Source: Megasphaera sp.
GTDB lineage: Bacteria > Bacillota > Negativicutes > Veillonellales > Megasphaeraceae
Assembly: GCA_022486585.1 (NCBI GenBank)
Contig: JAKVKI010000002.1
Coordinates: 1 to 64,000 of the forward strand
DNA: 64,000 nucleotides
Direction of reading: 5' to 3'
The notes beneath the pieces were generated by a model. The model was not told where the DNA came from. It did not search any database and was given only the letters and a program-made list of their open reading frames with translations. Below are positions 36,471-45,510 of the stretch, one piece after another; position 1 is the stretch's first letter, and every line of letters starts with the position of its first letter. A program made the translations under genes and the position numbers.

Positions 36471-36484
36471 TATACTATAGTATA
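36471..36484. promoter_or_regulatory. 14-bp perfect palindrome between divergent genes
   Basis: TATACTATAGTATA is exactly self-complementary. It lies 49 bp from the kinase start and inside the 236-bp divergent intergenic region. It may be an operator, or overlap a -10 element of the kinase promoter. The AT-only core makes chance occurrence possible. Confidence 0.4.
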
Positions 36485-36658
36485 CAGCGTAATCCTAAAT
36501 TTTCCATAACGAGATACAAAACTTTAGTATAACCTCCGTATAAACTTATTCTTATGATGAAGTTATGGCCCTGTTTAGATGGATTTTAGATTTATCCGGT
36601 ATAGTACAAGTGTACCCGGAAGAAGGGGCGAGGAAACAAACAATAAGGAGTGATTTAT

Positions 36659-37360
36659 ATGGAAAAGAAGACAATGATGAATACAGTAAAAGAACAAGCA
36701 GCTAATATTTTCACGCCGCGTCATATAAAACAAGGGGCAGCCGTACTTGTCGTCTGTGCTATCTTAGGCGGAGGCGGAGCATGGTACCATCAGCAGCAGG
36801 AACAGACCCGTAGAGCACAAGTCATGGAAGCACGGTCGCAGCTCATCGTGGCGGAGGCGGAGCAACGTAATATGAGCCTTATCGGTGAAGATCAAGTGAA
36901 AGCCATTGCAGCTAAGACGATAGGAGCTGATGAAAGCAGCCTTGTATTTAAAACGGTAGCCCTGCAAAATAATGTATATGGTAAGGATCATAAAGAAGGG
37001 GCGGAACACAAGAATCGTAAAGAACATAGAAAGGATAAGGGCCATAGAGGAGAAGCAGAAGAAGATCATCAGGAAATCGTGACTACACAGGCATCGAAAT
37101 CACCGCGGACACAACCGGCACCACAGGAACAAGCGGCAGTACTACCACAGGGTCAACCGGCAGTGCCGCCACAGGATCAACCGGTAGGGCCATCACAGGA
37201 TCAGGCGGCACCAGAACAAACGGTGCAGCAGCCACAACAGATGGCAGCAGTCGATTTCCGCCCTGTCTATAAAGTGGAATGTAAACAGGGAAATATAAAA
37301 TATAAACTGGCTATTGATGCTGTAACAGGACAGGTATTACGGAGCAATGTAGAATCATAA
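36659..37360 (+). CDS. Membrane-anchored PepSY-like protein with Pro/Gln-rich insertion
   Basis: A 233-residue protein. ATG at 36659 follows AAGGAG. A single membrane segment lies at about 28-45. The stretch with IGEDQVKAIAAKTIGADES (about 79-98) and the end VYKVECKQGNIKYKLAIDAVTGQVL form the two halves of a PepSY domain, separated by about 100 residues: first a Lys/His/Glu-rich charged part, then imperfect repeats of roughly 9-10 residues (PAVPPQDQ, PVGPSQDQ type). PepSY domains commonly inhibit peptidases or sense envelope signals. The insertion is unusual. Divergent from the two-component system, which probably regulates it. Confidence 0.75.
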   Translation: MEKKTMMNTVKEQAANIFTPRHIKQGAAVLVVCAILGGGGAWYHQQQEQTRRAQVMEARSQLIVAEAEQRNMSLIGEDQVKAIAAKTIGADESSLVFKTVALQNNVYGKDHKEGAEHKNRKEHRKDKGHRGEAEEDHQEIVTTQASKSPRTQPAPQEQAAVLPQGQPAVPPQDQPVGPSQDQAAPEQTVQQPQQMAAVDFRPVYKVECKQGNIKYKLAIDAVTGQVLRSNVES

Positions 37361-37369
37361 CCACATACA

Positions 37370-37415
37370 AAACAAGGACTATTCCATGTAGAATATGGAA
37401 TAGTCCTTGTTTGTA
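37370..37415. terminator. Hairpin after the PepSY-like gene
   Basis: Arms 37370-37387 and 37395-37412 form an 18-bp perfect stem with a 7-nt loop. The T tail is short (TTTGT), so termination strength is uncertain. Confidence 0.65.
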
Positions 37416-37474
37416 ACAGAGGACAGTATAATACGTTTCCGTCACTAGTACGGACTTGCCATGAGACAGACTGG

Positions 37475-37512
37475 TATAAAAAGGCCACGTATCCATGGTG
37501 ACTACGTGGCTG
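37475..37512 (-). terminator. Terminator of the GHKL kinase gene
   Basis: GCCACGTA (37484-37491) and TACGTGGC (37503-37510) pair. On the minus strand the stem is followed by CTTTTTAT, fitting an intrinsic terminator. Confidence 0.7.
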
Positions 37513-37517
37513 TAAGA

Positions 37518-38843
37518 CTAGGGATTCTTTGCCAAATATGTTATGAACCAGCCGTCTTTTTGAGTACATAAGACGATGGCATTATAGTACTGAGCAAAAA
37601 CAGTGATGGAGCGCATGCCAATACCGTGACCTGGTGTGGTAGTGACGGGGAGACCGTCTCTACCAAGGGTGACCGTATGGCTGCAACAATTTTTGATCAT
37701 TAATTTCATTCGTTCATCGTCAATCTGAAGAATGAGCTGTATTTTTTGCATACTTGGAATTTCGCCTTTTACGGCATGAATAGCGTTTTCCAGAAGATTG
37801 GACAGAACGGTGGCAAGATCGGCATCGTCGATGGACATGTCTTCTGGAACGGCTATTTCATAAGATATGATGATATTTTCTTTTTGTGCTTTGAATATAT
37901 AGAAGGATAATACTGCATTAATAAGAACATTTTTACAAAAGGACTGTACTTTGGTTCGATCCATCATGCCTTCTAAGGATTCCAACAGGCGAAGGGCTTC
38001 CTTATTTTTGCCGTTTTGAATAAGTGAGTAAAGGATACGCGTATGGTGGCGTGTATCGTGTCGCAGAATCGCCATCTTTTTCTGTGCATCTTGGAGGATA
38101 ATGGCGTGGCTTTTATAGGATTTGACTTGTGTTTTCAACGCTTGATTGTGTCGTTGCAAGTCTACCTTATTTTGTATCCATTTCAAATCAAGAAGGATGC
38201 AGTAGCAGATCAGGGCAGTGCATAGGACCAGTATCAACTGTGATGGCAATAGTGTCCAGTTGAGGAAGTCATCATTTATGACGAAAAGTACGTTGTTTGT
38301 ATAAAGCAGTAAGGGAATGATGCATATCTGCCGCCAATAGTAGTTGTTGTCTGCGTCACGATAGGTGATAAATATCTTTTTGAAGAATTGTTTGATGACG
38401 CGGACTGTCAGGAAAAACAGAAAGACGTATCCTATACATTGGCCGTACGCCCAGATTACTAAGTTCTCTGGCGGTATCAGTAACAGCAATAGGCTGGATA
38501 CGATAATATGCAGGGCAAAGGTATAGATACACTGTATTCCTAGTATGAACATGTGTTGCGGTACCTTGTGAGGTATAAATAGCAGATTAATTAGGAAAAA
38601 AGGTACCCAGCCGATGATCATGACGAATTTCCAAAATAGGACAGAAAAAGGAATCAAACCTGTGATCAGTAAGGTCGTCAGGAGACAAGGTTCTGTTACA
38701 GCCCAAATAAAATAGCCTGTTTTCAACTGCTTCTTTTGCAGCGGTGTGAGAAAACTGTGGAATGGTAAATAACGCAGATACAGGCCACAGAGTTGGGTGG
38801 CTAAAATGGACAGGGCAATGGAAAAGTCAATACTAATCGGCAT
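37518..38843 (-). CDS. GHKL-type sensor histidine kinase (AgrC/NatK-like), orphan
   Basis: A 441-residue kinase. ATG at 38843 is chosen because GAAGG stands 7 nt before it; earlier in-frame ATGs at 38849 and 38870 are poorly placed. The first about 215 residues hold six hydrophobic segments. A coiled region then leads to the phospho-acceptor motif LRHDTRHHTR (near 260), and the GHKL ATPase has LSNLLENAIHAVK and TPGHGIGMRSI. This layout is typical of peptide-pheromone receptors such as AgrC, or of NatK. No LytTR regulator or peptide gene is adjacent, so the partner is elsewhere. Signal is unknown. Confidence 0.85.
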   Translation of the reverse strand: MPISIDFSIALSILATQLCGLYLRYLPFHSFLTPLQKKQLKTGYFIWAVTEPCLLTTLLITGLIPFSVLFWKFVMIIGWVPFFLINLLFIPHKVPQHMFILGIQCIYTFALHIIVSSLLLLLIPPENLVIWAYGQCIGYVFLFFLTVRVIKQFFKKIFITYRDADNNYYWRQICIIPLLLYTNNVLFVINDDFLNWTLLPSQLILVLCTALICYCILLDLKWIQNKVDLQRHNQALKTQVKSYKSHAIILQDAQKKMAILRHDTRHHTRILYSLIQNGKNKEALRLLESLEGMMDRTKVQSFCKNVLINAVLSFYIFKAQKENIIISYEIAVPEDMSIDDADLATVLSNLLENAIHAVKGEIPSMQKIQLILQIDDERMKLMIKNCCSHTVTLGRDGLPVTTTPGHGIGMRSITVFAQYYNAIVLCTQKDGWFITYLAKNP

Positions 38844-38900
38844 AGGCATACCTTCTTTCACGGGATTCACAGCATATGTGTATAGACACGATAGTATTTC

Positions 38901-40007
38901 TTATACATTGAAGCGGAAGTATGTGACGTCGCCGTCTTGCATAGCGTAGTCTTTACCTTCGAGGCGGACGAGCCCTTTTTCTTTGGCAGCAGCTTCGCTG
39001 CCGCAGGCGATGAGATCGTCGTAAGAGACTATTTCGGCACGGATGAAACCGCGTTCGATGTCCGTATGGATTTTGCCGGCAGCTTTTTGTGCTTTTGTAC
39101 CATTGACAATGGTCCAGGCTCGTACTTCGTCAGGACCTGCGGTGAAGAAATTAATCAGGCCGAGGAGGGCGTAGCTGGCTTTGATGAGTTTATCCAGCCC
39201 CGCTTCAGGAAGCCCTAATTCTTCCAAAAAGACACTTGCTTCATCAGACGGAAGTTCGGCGATTTCTGCTTCGATTTTGGCAGAAACGGCGACGACTTGG
39301 GCGCCTTCTTGAGCGGCATAGTCTTCGAGTGTCTTGACGTGGGGATTGGAGTCGGGGTCAGCCGCTTCATCTTCGGCGACATTAGCGATATAGATGATAG
39401 GCTTCAGTGTCAGGAGGTTCAGATCCTTTACTTGGGGCAATTCATCTTTTGTCAGGCCGGCCTTGCGGGCAGGATCACCATTTTCCAGGCAGGTCAGGAC
39501 TTTTTTCAATATATCGTATTCAGCGCGGGCTGCTTTGTCGCCACACTGAGCGACTTTGGCGATGCGGTCGGCACGTTTTTGTGTCATTTCCAGATCTGCC
39601 AAGCAGAGTTCTGTATTGATCGTTTCGACGTCGCGGACTGGATCGATGGAGCCGTCTACATGGGTGATGTTAGAGTCTTCAAAGCAACGCACGACTTCGG
39701 CAATGGCGTCGGTTTCACGGATGTGGCTGAGAAATTTATTTCCCAGTCCTTCGCCTTTGGAGGCACCGGCAACGAGACCGGCAATATCGACGAAACGGGT
39801 GACGGCAGGAATCGTACGTTTAGGTTTGTACATGTCCGTCAGGACTTGGATGCGGGCGTCAGGAACTTCGACGACGCCGACGTTTGGTTCGATGGTGCAG
39901 AAGGGATAGTTTGCTGCTTCTGCGCCGGCCTTGGTAATTGCGTTGAATAGTGTGCTTTTACCGACATTCGGCAGGCCGACGATGCCGATTTCTAAATTGG
40001 TACTCAA
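38901..40007 (-). CDS. ychF: Redox-responsive ATPase/GTPase YchF (OLA1)
   Basis: A 368-residue Obg-family P-loop protein. G1 loop GLPNVGKSTLFNAI (about 11-24), G3 DIAGLVAGASKGEGLGNKFL, and the C-terminal TGS-like domain with FFTAGPDEVRAWTIVNGTKAQKAAGKIHTD and the final YFRFNV are diagnostic. Family members prefer ATP and associate with ribosomes and stress control. The start codon is TTG at 40007, with AAAGGTGG suitably upstream. It follows dapL by about 14 nt, so the two are probably co-transcribed. Confidence 0.97.
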   Translation of the reverse strand: MSTNLEIGIVGLPNVGKSTLFNAITKAGAEAANYPFCTIEPNVGVVEVPDARIQVLTDMYKPKRTIPAVTRFVDIAGLVAGASKGEGLGNKFLSHIRETDAIAEVVRCFEDSNITHVDGSIDPVRDVETINTELCLADLEMTQKRADRIAKVAQCGDKAARAEYDILKKVLTCLENGDPARKAGLTKDELPQVKDLNLLTLKPIIYIANVAEDEAADPDSNPHVKTLEDYAAQEGAQVVAVSAKIEAEIAELPSDEASVFLEELGLPEAGLDKLIKASYALLGLINFFTAGPDEVRAWTIVNGTKAQKAAGKIHTDIERGFIRAEIVSYDDLIACGSEAAAKEKGLVRLEGKDYAMQDGDVTYFRFNV

Positions 40008-40021
40008 TGGTTATACCACCT

Positions 40022-41263
40022 TTATTTAATTAATTTTAGATTAGCGATGCGCTGTACGGCTTCTATGGTGTTTTCTTTGCTGCCAAAAGCAGTCAGGCGC
40101 ATATATCCTTCGCCGTGCGGACCAAAACCGGTACCCGGTGTGGTGACGACTTGAGCTTTGTCTAAGAGAAGATCAAAGAAATCCCAGCTCTTCATGCCAT
40201 TGGGTGTCTGGACCCAGGCATAGGGGGAATTGGTAGCGCCGTATACTGTGAAGCCAGCCTTTGTCAGGCCGTCACGAATGATATGGGCATTTTCCATATA
40301 GTACTTGACATCAGCCAGGCATTGTTGCTGTCCTTCTGGTGAATAGTAGGCTTCGGCGGCGCGCTGGATGATGTAAGGAGTGCCGTTGAAGAACGTGCAT
40401 TGGCGGCGGTTCCACAGGGGATTTAGGGCAACGGCTTCGCCAGTTGCAGTGTAAGCATTGGCGGCTTTTGGAACGACGACGTAAGAGCAGCGTGTGCCAG
40501 TGAAGCCAGCGCATTTGGAGTAGGAGCGAAGTTCGATGGCTACTTCTTTAGCGCCTTCGATTTCGAAGATGCTGTGTGGTACGTCCGGTTCGGTAATATA
40601 TGTTTCGTAAGCCGAATCATATATGATGATGAACTTATTTTCTTTGGCAGTGCGGACCCAAGCTTCGAGTTCGGATTTGGTCATGGCAGTCCCTGTAGGA
40701 TTGCTAGGGTTGCAGAGATAGACGATGTCGACTTTTTCCGTTGGTGGTTCCGCTTTGAAACCGTTTTCTGGTGTGCAGGGCAGGTAGACGACGCCGTCGT
40801 ATGTACCTGTAGCGGCATTCCAGTTACCGGTGTGGCCCATCATGACGTTGGAGTCGAGGTAGACCGGGTATACAGGGTCAGCGACAGCAAATTTGAGGTC
40901 GCTGCCGAAGATTTGCTGGATATAGGCGACGTCTGTTTTAGCGCCGTCACCAATGAAGATTTCGTCAGTATCAAGGTGGATGCCCCGCGTTTCATAGTCG
41001 CCTTTGATGATGGCGTTGCGGAGAAAGTCGTATCCTTGTTCCGGACCATAGCCGCGGAAGGTGGCAGCATCAGCCATTTCGTCAACGGCGTTGTGCATAG
41101 CGGCAATAATAGCTGGTGCGAGGGGACGGGTGACGTCGCCAATGCCCAGACGGATCATATTGGCATGAGGATGCGCTGCTGCGTAGGCATCCACTTTTTT
41201 TGCAATCGTGGCAAATAGATAATTGCCCGGGAGTTTCGAATAGTTTTCATTTACATGGGCCAT
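40022..41263 (-). CDS. dapL: LL-diaminopimelate aminotransferase
   Basis: A 413-residue PLP enzyme that converts tetrahydrodipicolinate and glutamate directly to LL-diaminopimelate, bypassing the acylated intermediates. ATG at 41263 follows AAGGAGGAC. The N-terminus NENYSKLPGNYLFATIAKKV and the block RLGIGDVTRPL are typical of DapL. The PLP lysine is in ELRSYSKCAGFTG, with CNPSNPTGTAM before it. Length is that of the family. Presence of DapL agrees with an anaerobic Firmicute that makes meso-diaminopimelate for peptidoglycan and lysine; a LysA-like decarboxylase is encoded at 22141-23367. Confidence 0.95.
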   Translation of the reverse strand: MAHVNENYSKLPGNYLFATIAKKVDAYAAAHPHANMIRLGIGDVTRPLAPAIIAAMHNAVDEMADAATFRGYGPEQGYDFLRNAIIKGDYETRGIHLDTDEIFIGDGAKTDVAYIQQIFGSDLKFAVADPVYPVYLDSNVMMGHTGNWNAATGTYDGVVYLPCTPENGFKAEPPTEKVDIVYLCNPSNPTGTAMTKSELEAWVRTAKENKFIIIYDSAYETYITEPDVPHSIFEIEGAKEVAIELRSYSKCAGFTGTRCSYVVVPKAANAYTATGEAVALNPLWNRRQCTFFNGTPYIIQRAAEAYYSPEGQQQCLADVKYYMENAHIIRDGLTKAGFTVYGATNSPYAWVQTPNGMKSWDFFDLLLDKAQVVTTPGTGFGPHGEGYMRLTAFGSKENTIEAVQRIANLKLIK

Positions 41264-41518
41264 AAAAGTGTCCTCCTTAAATAACATCTTTATTATGTTA
41301 ACACTACTATTCTACTACATTACGGAAAAGTTGAAAAGGCGAACGGCAGAGTTCACCGTATAGTAATATAAAATCATAGTTATTCTTATTTCCGATGGAG
41401 CTTCCTGCAGGAATGCTGGACTGTGGTACAGGGAGTTCCACGCAAATGCTACTAGTCAGAGGGATGGTTTTGCCGTATAATAATTATATATAGTTTGAAT
41501 TTTACTGGTGGAGGGCAG

Positions 41519-42049
41519 ATGCATATGAACTATAGAGAAAAGAAGTGTCTTATCGCCTATTTTTCCCATGCCGGCATGAATTATGCCAGTGGTAATTTGG
41601 TTAATTTATCCGTTGGTAATACGGAACGGGCGGCGGATATGATTTGTAAATATACGGGTGGAGATTTATTCCATATTCGTACGGCTGCGGTGTATCCTAA
41701 TGATGATTACCATAAGGTAGTGGCAATTGCCCGCAAAGAAAATGAGGAAGGAGCCCGGCCGGCATTGCAGAATGATATTGATAATGCTGAGGTGTATGAT
41801 GTCGTGTTCCTGGGGTATCCGAATTGGTGTGGCACCATGCCGATGGCGGTGTGGACGTTCTTGGAGCATCACGATTTTGCCGGAAAAGTCATCAAGCCAT
41901 TTTGTACTCACGAAGGAAGCGGTTGGGGACGCAGCTTGGAAGATATCCATGCGTTGTGCCCAAAGGCGACGGTAGAACCGGGCATCACGTTATTCGGTAC
42001 GACAATTATGGATGCAGAAGATGATATCAAGCGTTGGATAAAAGGATAA
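41519..42049 (+). CDS. Flavodoxin family protein
   Basis: A 176-residue FMN-binding protein. ATG at 41519 is 4 nt after GGAGG, and another ATG at 41525 is 10 nt after it; either may be used. The phosphate loop AYFSHAGMNYASG is longer and different from classic T-x-T-G-x-T, as in the flavodoxin_4 group. FLGYPNWCGTMPMAVWTFLEHHDFAGKVIKPFCTHEGSGWG contains the aromatic FMN-stacking loop; only GYPNWCGTMP need be cited as its core. Role: probably low-potential electron carrier or quinone/disulfide reductase. Monocistronic, with its own terminator. Confidence 0.85.
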   Translation: MHMNYREKKCLIAYFSHAGMNYASGNLVNLSVGNTERAADMICKYTGGDLFHIRTAAVYPNDDYHKVVAIARKENEEGARPALQNDIDNAEVYDVVFLGYPNWCGTMPMAVWTFLEHHDFAGKVIKPFCTHEGSGWGRSLEDIHALCPKATVEPGITLFGTTIMDAEDDIKRWIKG

Positions 42050-42055
42050 AAAAAC

Positions 42056-42096
42056 ATCTCTATTTGGATACAAGTGTCCAAATAGAGATATTTTTT
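42056..42096 (+). terminator. Terminator after the flavodoxin gene
   Basis: ATCTCTATTTGGA (42056-42068) and TCCAAATAGAGAT (42077-42089) form a 13-bp stem with an 8-nt loop and a TTTTTT tail. Confidence 0.88.
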
Positions 42097-42152
42097 ATAT
42101 GGGTAAAAAGGATACGGCCAATCCTTGAAAGGGTGGCCTGTTTATACATATA

Positions 42153-43370
42153 TCATTCGTAACGCAGGGCGTCGATGGGATCCAAGCGGGCGGCTTTTTT
42201 GGCAGGATAGATGCCAAAGAAGAGGCCGATGCCGACGGAAAAGGCGAAGGAGATGATAATAGGCGCTGCTGTAATGACCGTATTGAGGCTGGTGAATTTG
42301 GCAATAGCCAGAGAGCAGCCAACACCGATAGTGACACCTAAAAGGCCGCCAATGACACCGATGACGACAGATTCAATGAGAAACTGGGTCATAATATTCT
42401 GAAAGGTAGCACCCAGGGCTTTACGGATGCCAATTTCCCGTGTTCGTTCGGTAACGGATACCATCATGATGTTCATGATGCCAATGCCGCCGACGAGGAG
42501 GGATATGGCAGCGATACTGCCGAGAAAGATAGTCAGCATCGTCGTCGTGCTAGTCATTGTTTCCATAAGGCTGGTCAGGTTGCGGACAGTGAAATCATTG
42601 TCTTTGCCTGTGGCAATGTGGTGGTTCTGACGCAGCAGCGTTTCCACCTGGCTTTGGACGGCATCGATTTTATCGGAGCTCGATACTTGGATATTGATGG
42701 AGCGGACATAGGTAATGCCCATGAGTCGTTCCTGTGCGGTCGTCAAGGGAACGATGACCATGTCATCCTGGTCCGTGCCCATGGAAGACTGGCCTTTTTC
42801 TTGCAGGACGCCAATGACTTTGAAAGGCTGGTTATGAACGCGGATGTTTTTACCGACGGGATTCGCTGTACCGAAGAGGTTCGAGGCGACAGTCGGACCG
42901 ATAACGGCAACACGGTTTCGGGAGTTAAGGTCGCTGTCCGTAATGAAAGATCCGCTTTCTACGGTGAGGGAGCGAATCTTCAAATACTCTGGCGTGACGC
43001 CGTAGACCGAAGAGTTCCAGTTTTCGTTGCCGTAAACGATTTGGTAGGAGCTATTGACGGTCGGTGATACGTAATCGATGTTTTTGATTTTATTTTTGAT
43101 GGCGACGGCATCTTCGTATTTCAGTTTCTGGCTGGAACCAGCTGCTGAGCGGACACCACCGTTGTTGGTAGAGCCTGGTGAAACGATGAGCATATTGCTG
43201 CCTAAGCTGGCAATAGAGCTGGTGACATTTTCACGCACACCGAAGCCAATGGAAATCATGACGATGACGGCACCGACACCGATGATGATGCCCAGCATGG
43301 TCAGAATAGAGCGCATCTTGTTGGATAAGAGTGCCGTTATGGCAATTGCGATACTTTCACTAAACAACAT
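42153..43370 (-). CDS. MacB-type ABC transporter permease
   Basis: A 405-residue inner-membrane protein of the FtsX/MacB class. ATG at 43370 follows GAGGAG and overlaps the ATPase gene by about 11 nt. There is one N-terminal membrane segment (about 20-45), a large extracytoplasmic MacB core domain (about 50-275), then three C-terminal segments; [17 protein letters not shown] (about 315-331) is the signature coupling helix. With MacA and the ATPase it forms a tripartite-type exporter for macrolides, peptides or lipoproteins. No TolC-like outer membrane gene is adjacent. Confidence 0.93.
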   Translation of the reverse strand: MLFSESIAIAITALLSNKMRSILTMLGIIIGVGAVIVMISIGFGVRENVTSSIASLGSNMLIVSPGSTNNGGVRSAAGSSQKLKYEDAVAIKNKIKNIDYVSPTVNSSYQIVYGNENWNSSVYGVTPEYLKIRSLTVESGSFITDSDLNSRNRVAVIGPTVASNLFGTANPVGKNIRVHNQPFKVIGVLQEKGQSSMGTDQDDMVIVPLTTAQERLMGITYVRSINIQVSSSDKIDAVQSQVETLLRQNHHIATGKDNDFTVRNLTSLMETMTSTTTMLTIFLGSIAAISLLVGGIGIMNIMMVSVTERTREIGIRKALGATFQNIMTQFLIESVVIGVIGGLLGVTIGVGCSLAIAKFTSLNTVITAAPIIISFAFSVGIGLFFGIYPAKKAARLDPIDALRYE

Positions 43371-44067
43371 CCATGACCACTCCTCTCCCTTCATCACGGG
43401 TAATGCGCCCATCGCACAGAAGGAGCTGTCGGCTGGCGCAGGCCGCTATTTCTGGTTCATGGGTGACTAAGATGACGGTTTTCTTTTCTTCATGAAGCGC
43501 TTCAAAGAGCTTCATGATTTCTTTTGTTGATTTAGTATCCAAATTCCCTGTAGGTTCATCGGCCATAATGATATGCGGATTGTTGACCAAGGCGCGGGCA
43601 ATCGCTACACGCTGGCGCTGGCCGCCAGATAATTCATTGGGCTGATGATCGGCCCATGTTTCCAGACCGACAGAGCGAAGCTTGTCCATAGCCCGTTCGT
43701 TGCGTTCTTTGCGGCCGACACCGGCGTATACCAGTGGCAGCGCTACGTTATCAAGTGCTGTAATGCGGGACAGAAGATTAAAATTCTGAAAAACGAAACC
43801 AATGCGTTTATTTCTCGTATCAGCTAATTCATCATCGGACAGGTGGGCTACTTCTTTGCCACCTAGTTTGTATGAACCGTATGAAGGGCGGTCCAGACAG
43901 CCGAGGATGTTCATGAGCGTTGATTTGCCGGAACCGGATGGCCCCATGAGGGCGACGAATTCGCCTTCTTCTATTTGCAGGGTAATACCTGCTAAGGCTG
44001 CGAAATCTTCACCGCCTATGTGGTATATTTTTTTTATATCGTTCAGATCAATTACTGCGTGTTCCAT
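43360..44067 (-). CDS. MacB/LolD-type ABC ATPase
   Basis: A 235-residue ATPase. ATG at 44067 follows AAGGAAGGG; a longer frame from 44160 would run into the previous gene. Walker A GPSGSGKS (about 42-49), Q loop [10 protein letters not shown], signature LSGGQRQRV, Walker [14 protein letters not shown] and H loop VTHE are intact. Length and sequence fit the LolD/MacB type, with the ATPase separate from the permease rather than fused as in Escherichia MacB. It begins 16 nt after the adaptor gene ends. Confidence 0.95.
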   Translation of the reverse strand: MEHAVIDLNDIKKIYHIGGEDFAALAGITLQIEEGEFVALMGPSGSGKSTLMNILGCLDRPSYGSYKLGGKEVAHLSDDELADTRNKRIGFVFQNFNLLSRITALDNVALPLVYAGVGRKERNERAMDKLRSVGLETWADHQPNELSGGQRQRVAIARALVNNPHIIMADEPTGNLDTKSTKEIMKLFEALHEEKKTVILVTHEPEIAACASRQLLLCDGRITRDEGRGVVMDVV

Positions 44068-44083
44068 CGTGACGTCCCTTCCT

Positions 44084-45235
44084 TTACATTGGCGGCGGGC
44101 CTTGTTGTTGTTTGTTCTTACTGGAGGAGTTCGAGGAGCTGGAGGATTTACTTGATGCATTATACGTAATGGATACCTTGTCGCCGGCTTCGAGACCAGT
44201 CAGGATTTGGACGTATTCATCGCTCATGACGCCTGTTGTGACGGCGACTTGTTCGGTTTGGCCGGCACTGTTGACGCGCAGAACGTAGGAGCCGTTATCA
44301 TTTGTCTTTAGTGCGGCAATGGGGACTGTCAGCGCGCCGTCAACGTCGGCTGTTTCGATATCGACACGGGCAGTCATGCCCAAACGGAGGACATTGTCCG
44401 GATCATCGACATCGAGAGTAACGTAGTAGTAAATAACGCTGGCAGAAGACGTGGAAGAAGAGGAGCTCGACGAACTGCTGGTACCGTTCGTATCCCACGT
44501 GTTAGAGGTATCAGTTTGGGAAATCTTGGCTACGTGCGCTGTGAAGGTCTGGCCTGTATATGTATCGACAGTGAAGGTTGCGTTTTGGCCGATTTTGATT
44601 TGGCCAATATCTGTTTCATCGACTTTAGCCAGTATTTGTTTTTGCGAGGTATTGGCAACGCGCATAATGACCGTCGGGTTACTATTGCCTTGGACGGCCA
44701 TGGTACCGACTGGTTTGGGTTCGCCGACGACGACACCGTCCATCGGCGCGGTGATGATCGTTTCATTGACGTCTGATTCAGCTTCAGACAGGGCACTGAC
44801 GGCGGTGTTATAGTTGTATTCGGCTGTGTCTAAGGCTTGCTTGGTGCCGGCACCGACTTGGTACAGGTACAGGTAGCGTTCGTACTCTTGTTTTGTATTG
44901 GTTACTTTGAACTGAGCCTGGTCGCGCTTGGCTTCGTAGTCTTTGCCGTCAAGGGTAGCAACGGTCTGCCCGGCAGTGACGGCATCGTTTTCCTTGACCA
45001 GGATAGAATTGATGCGGGCCGTGATTTTCGGAGAGACTTCGACGGAGTCGACAGGGCTGATCGTGCCTGTCGCAGAAACGGTCGATTTCAGATTCATGCG
45101 TTGTACTGTCGCCGTTTCGGTAGCAGTAGCTTGCTTGGCTGTTTGTTGTGCCTGGTAGTACTGATAGCCGCCGACGGAGCAAGCGGCTATAATAATGACG
45201 GCAATGGCTGCCTTCACTTTGTTGTTGATTTTCAT
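44084..45235 (-). CDS. MacA-like periplasmic adaptor (HlyD/RND family)
   Basis: A 383-residue adaptor. ATG at 45235 follows AGGGTG. A single N-terminal membrane segment (about 6-24) is followed by the barrel-sandwich/lipoyl domain with [31 protein letters not shown], a short alpha hairpin, and beta domains. Two low-complexity parts stand out: a run of nine Ser plus STSS at about residues 253-266 within a beta domain, and a Ser/Lys/Asn-rich tail ending in QQQGPPPM. First gene of a three-gene operon (adaptor, ATPase, permease). Confidence 0.92.
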   Translation of the reverse strand: MKINNKVKAAIAVIIIAACSVGGYQYYQAQQTAKQATATETATVQRMNLKSTVSATGTISPVDSVEVSPKITARINSILVKENDAVTAGQTVATLDGKDYEAKRDQAQFKVTNTKQEYERYLYLYQVGAGTKQALDTAEYNYNTAVSALSEAESDVNETIITAPMDGVVVGEPKPVGTMAVQGNSNPTVIMRVANTSQKQILAKVDETDIGQIKIGQNATFTVDTYTGQTFTAHVAKISQTDTSNTWDTNGTSSSSSSSSSTSSASVIYYYVTLDVDDPDNVLRLGMTARVDIETADVDGALTVPIAALKTNDNGSYVLRVNSAGQTEQVAVTTGVMSDEYVQILTGLEAGDKVSITYNASSKSSSSSNSSSKNKQQQGPPPM

Positions 45236-45510
45236 ATTCATCACCCTATTTATAGATTTACTACAGTTTATATGACATATAGAAAGTATAGCATAGAACG
45301 GAAAGGCGTGAAAGGCAGGGACGGGCAAGGTTGTGGATGTTATACGAAACTGTAACAAAGGTGGACAGGTACTGGGATATAGAGGGGCACTATTACGTTA
45401 GAGAAATATCTGCAAGGAGTGGAGCGAACGCAAGGGCTGACGAATGATGGCGAGGTGTGGTACAATGAGGTACGTTTAGATCTTAAATTATCAGGGAAGG
45501 GTGAGGACTT

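Noticed and set aside
36124-36480. 118-residue frame opposite the histidine kinase N-terminus
   Set aside because: Shadow of the kinase; no ribosome site or domain.
39297-39950. 217-residue plus-strand frame opposite ychF
   Set aside because: Mirror of the biased codon use of ychF; Gly/Phe/Asp-rich without any recognisable domain.
40574-41218. 214-residue frame opposite dapL
   Set aside because: Same reason: dapL has full motifs on the other strand.
44451-44813. Frame opposite the polyserine part of the MacA-like gene
   Set aside because: Artefact of the repetitive Ser codons; no start signal.
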